This document shows, one piece after another, positions 14,586 to 15,184 of a DNA stretch of 15,184 bases. The stretch covers positions 1-15,184 of the forward strand of contig JBLNDI010000049.1 of assembly GCA_050261495.1 (NCBI GenBank), in the 5' to 3' direction. The notes below the pieces were generated by a model. It ran no database searches, had not been told where the DNA came from, and saw only the letters and a program-made list of their open reading frames with translations. Numbering within the stretch: position 1 is the first letter of the stretch; each line of letters opens with the position of its first letter. The stretch is from JBMNKL01 sp050261495. GTDB lineage: Bacteria > Bacillota > Clostridia > Acetivibrionales > DTU013. The translations under genes and the position numbers were made by a program.

Positions 14586-15184
14586 ATGGAACTTGCAATT
14601 GCAGAATTGCTCAACCTGGAAGAATGCTTTGAAAAATCGATATTTGACGGGTTGCAATACCCGTGGGAAGTGTTGCCTAAAATCAAGACCTTTCTGCTTG
14701 AGTTCGCCAAAGGGTTGCCAGGAGACTTTGAGAGAATTGACGAATATGTCTGGGTGGGATCCGGCACGAAAATCGAAAAAACCGTCCTTATAAAAGGACC
14801 GGCTATAATAGGCCATGATTGTGAAATCAGGCATTGCGCGTTTATCAGGGAAAACGTCATCATCGGCAATGAATGTGTTATCGGCAATTCAACCGAGTTG
14901 AAAAACTCGTTATTGTTCAACCGGGTTCAAGTACCGCATTTCAATTATGTCGGTGATTCTGTTTTAGGATATAAGTCGCACCTGGGCGCAGGCGTCATCT
15001 GTTCAAACTTGAAATCGGTCGGCACTGCCGTCAGGTTGAAATACAACGGCGATATTATTGAGACCGGACTGAGAAAATTCGGTGCAATAGTCGGCGACAA
15101 TGTCGATGTCGGATGCAATTCGGTATTGTTTCCCGGCACGGTTATCGGAAGAAACAGCATAATATATCCTCTGACCGCGGTCAG
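14586..15184 (+). CDS. Left-handed beta-helix sugar nucleotidyl/acetyltransferase-like protein, N-terminal part
   Basis: The frame is open from ATG 14586 to the window edge (199 codons). An N-terminal helical segment (about 1-50) is followed by hexapeptide repeats of the left-handed beta-helix type (VWVGSGTKIEKTVLIKGP, AIIGHDCEIRHCAFI, NVIIGNECVIGNSTELKNS), then GDSVLGYKSHLGAGVICSNLK and GAIVGDNVDVGCNSVLFPG. This resembles the C-terminal acetyltransferase half of GlmU and proteins often annotated UDP-N-acetylglucosamine pyrophosphorylase. No nucleotidyltransferase signature is seen at the N-terminus, so uridylyltransferase activity should not be assumed. AGAGGA lies 8 bases upstream; an ATG four bases earlier is out of frame and stops quickly. 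Confidence 0.85.
   Translation, partial: MELAIAELLNLEECFEKSIFDGLQYPWEVLPKIKTFLLEFAKGLPGDFERIDEYVWVGSGTKIEKTVLIKGPAIIGHDCEIRHCAFIRENVIIGNECVIGNSTELKNSLLFNRVQVPHFNYVGDSVLGYKSHLGAGVICSNLKSVGTAVRLKYNGDIIETGLRKFGAIVGDNVDVGCNSVLFPGTVIGRNSIIYPLTAV

Overview
The window looks like the chromosome of a low-to-moderate GC Firmicute, probably a clostridium. This is inferred from strong AGGAGG-type ribosome binding sites, frequent TTG/GTG starts, AT-rich intergenic DNA, a B. subtilis-like sigma-D promoter candidate and a standalone clostridial-type tyrosine recombinase. I cannot name the species. There are no rRNA, tRNA, CRISPR or IS-transposase genes. From position 1 to about 13.4 kb everything is on the minus strand; the last 1.4 kb is on the plus strand.

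Layout, left to right. Positions 1-1949 hold a potassium-uptake pair, trkA followed by trkH (trkH runs off the left edge), with its own promoter near 2058-2086. Positions 2149-2574 encode a small heat shock protein (Hsp20). Positions 2699-5980 are a compact four-gene operon, read right to left: HD-domain hydrolase, DUF4846 lipoprotein, LUD-domain protein, fumarylacetoacetate-hydrolase-family enzyme. Positions 6102-13427 are one chemotaxis operon read cheY, cheA, cheW, mcp, cheR, cheB. It holds a minimal signalling set with its own receptor, which carries a duplicated HAMP-like module. A stable RNA structure sits between mcp and cheR.

The most interesting part is 13428-14585. Upstream of cheY is a long leader with an intrinsic terminator and a predicted antiterminator, which is an attenuator or riboswitch-like layout. 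Further upstream, a standalone tyrosine recombinase gene of 186 codons (13765-14325, plus strand) is flanked by two 28-bp sites in inverted orientation. Each site has the 11-6-11 layout of Xer dif sites, with an identical 6-bp centre when inverted. A good sigma-D (motility) promoter candidate pointing at the chemotaxis operon lies inside the segment bounded by these sites. Together this suggests a self-encoded invertible switch (about 0.84 kb) that could connect or disconnect a motility promoter from the chemotaxis operon, followed by a second control at the leader terminator. This is inference from sequence layout and has not been shown.

The right edge (14586-15184, plus strand) is the 5' part of a left-handed beta-helix protein related to the acetyltransferase half of GlmU-type sugar nucleotide enzymes.
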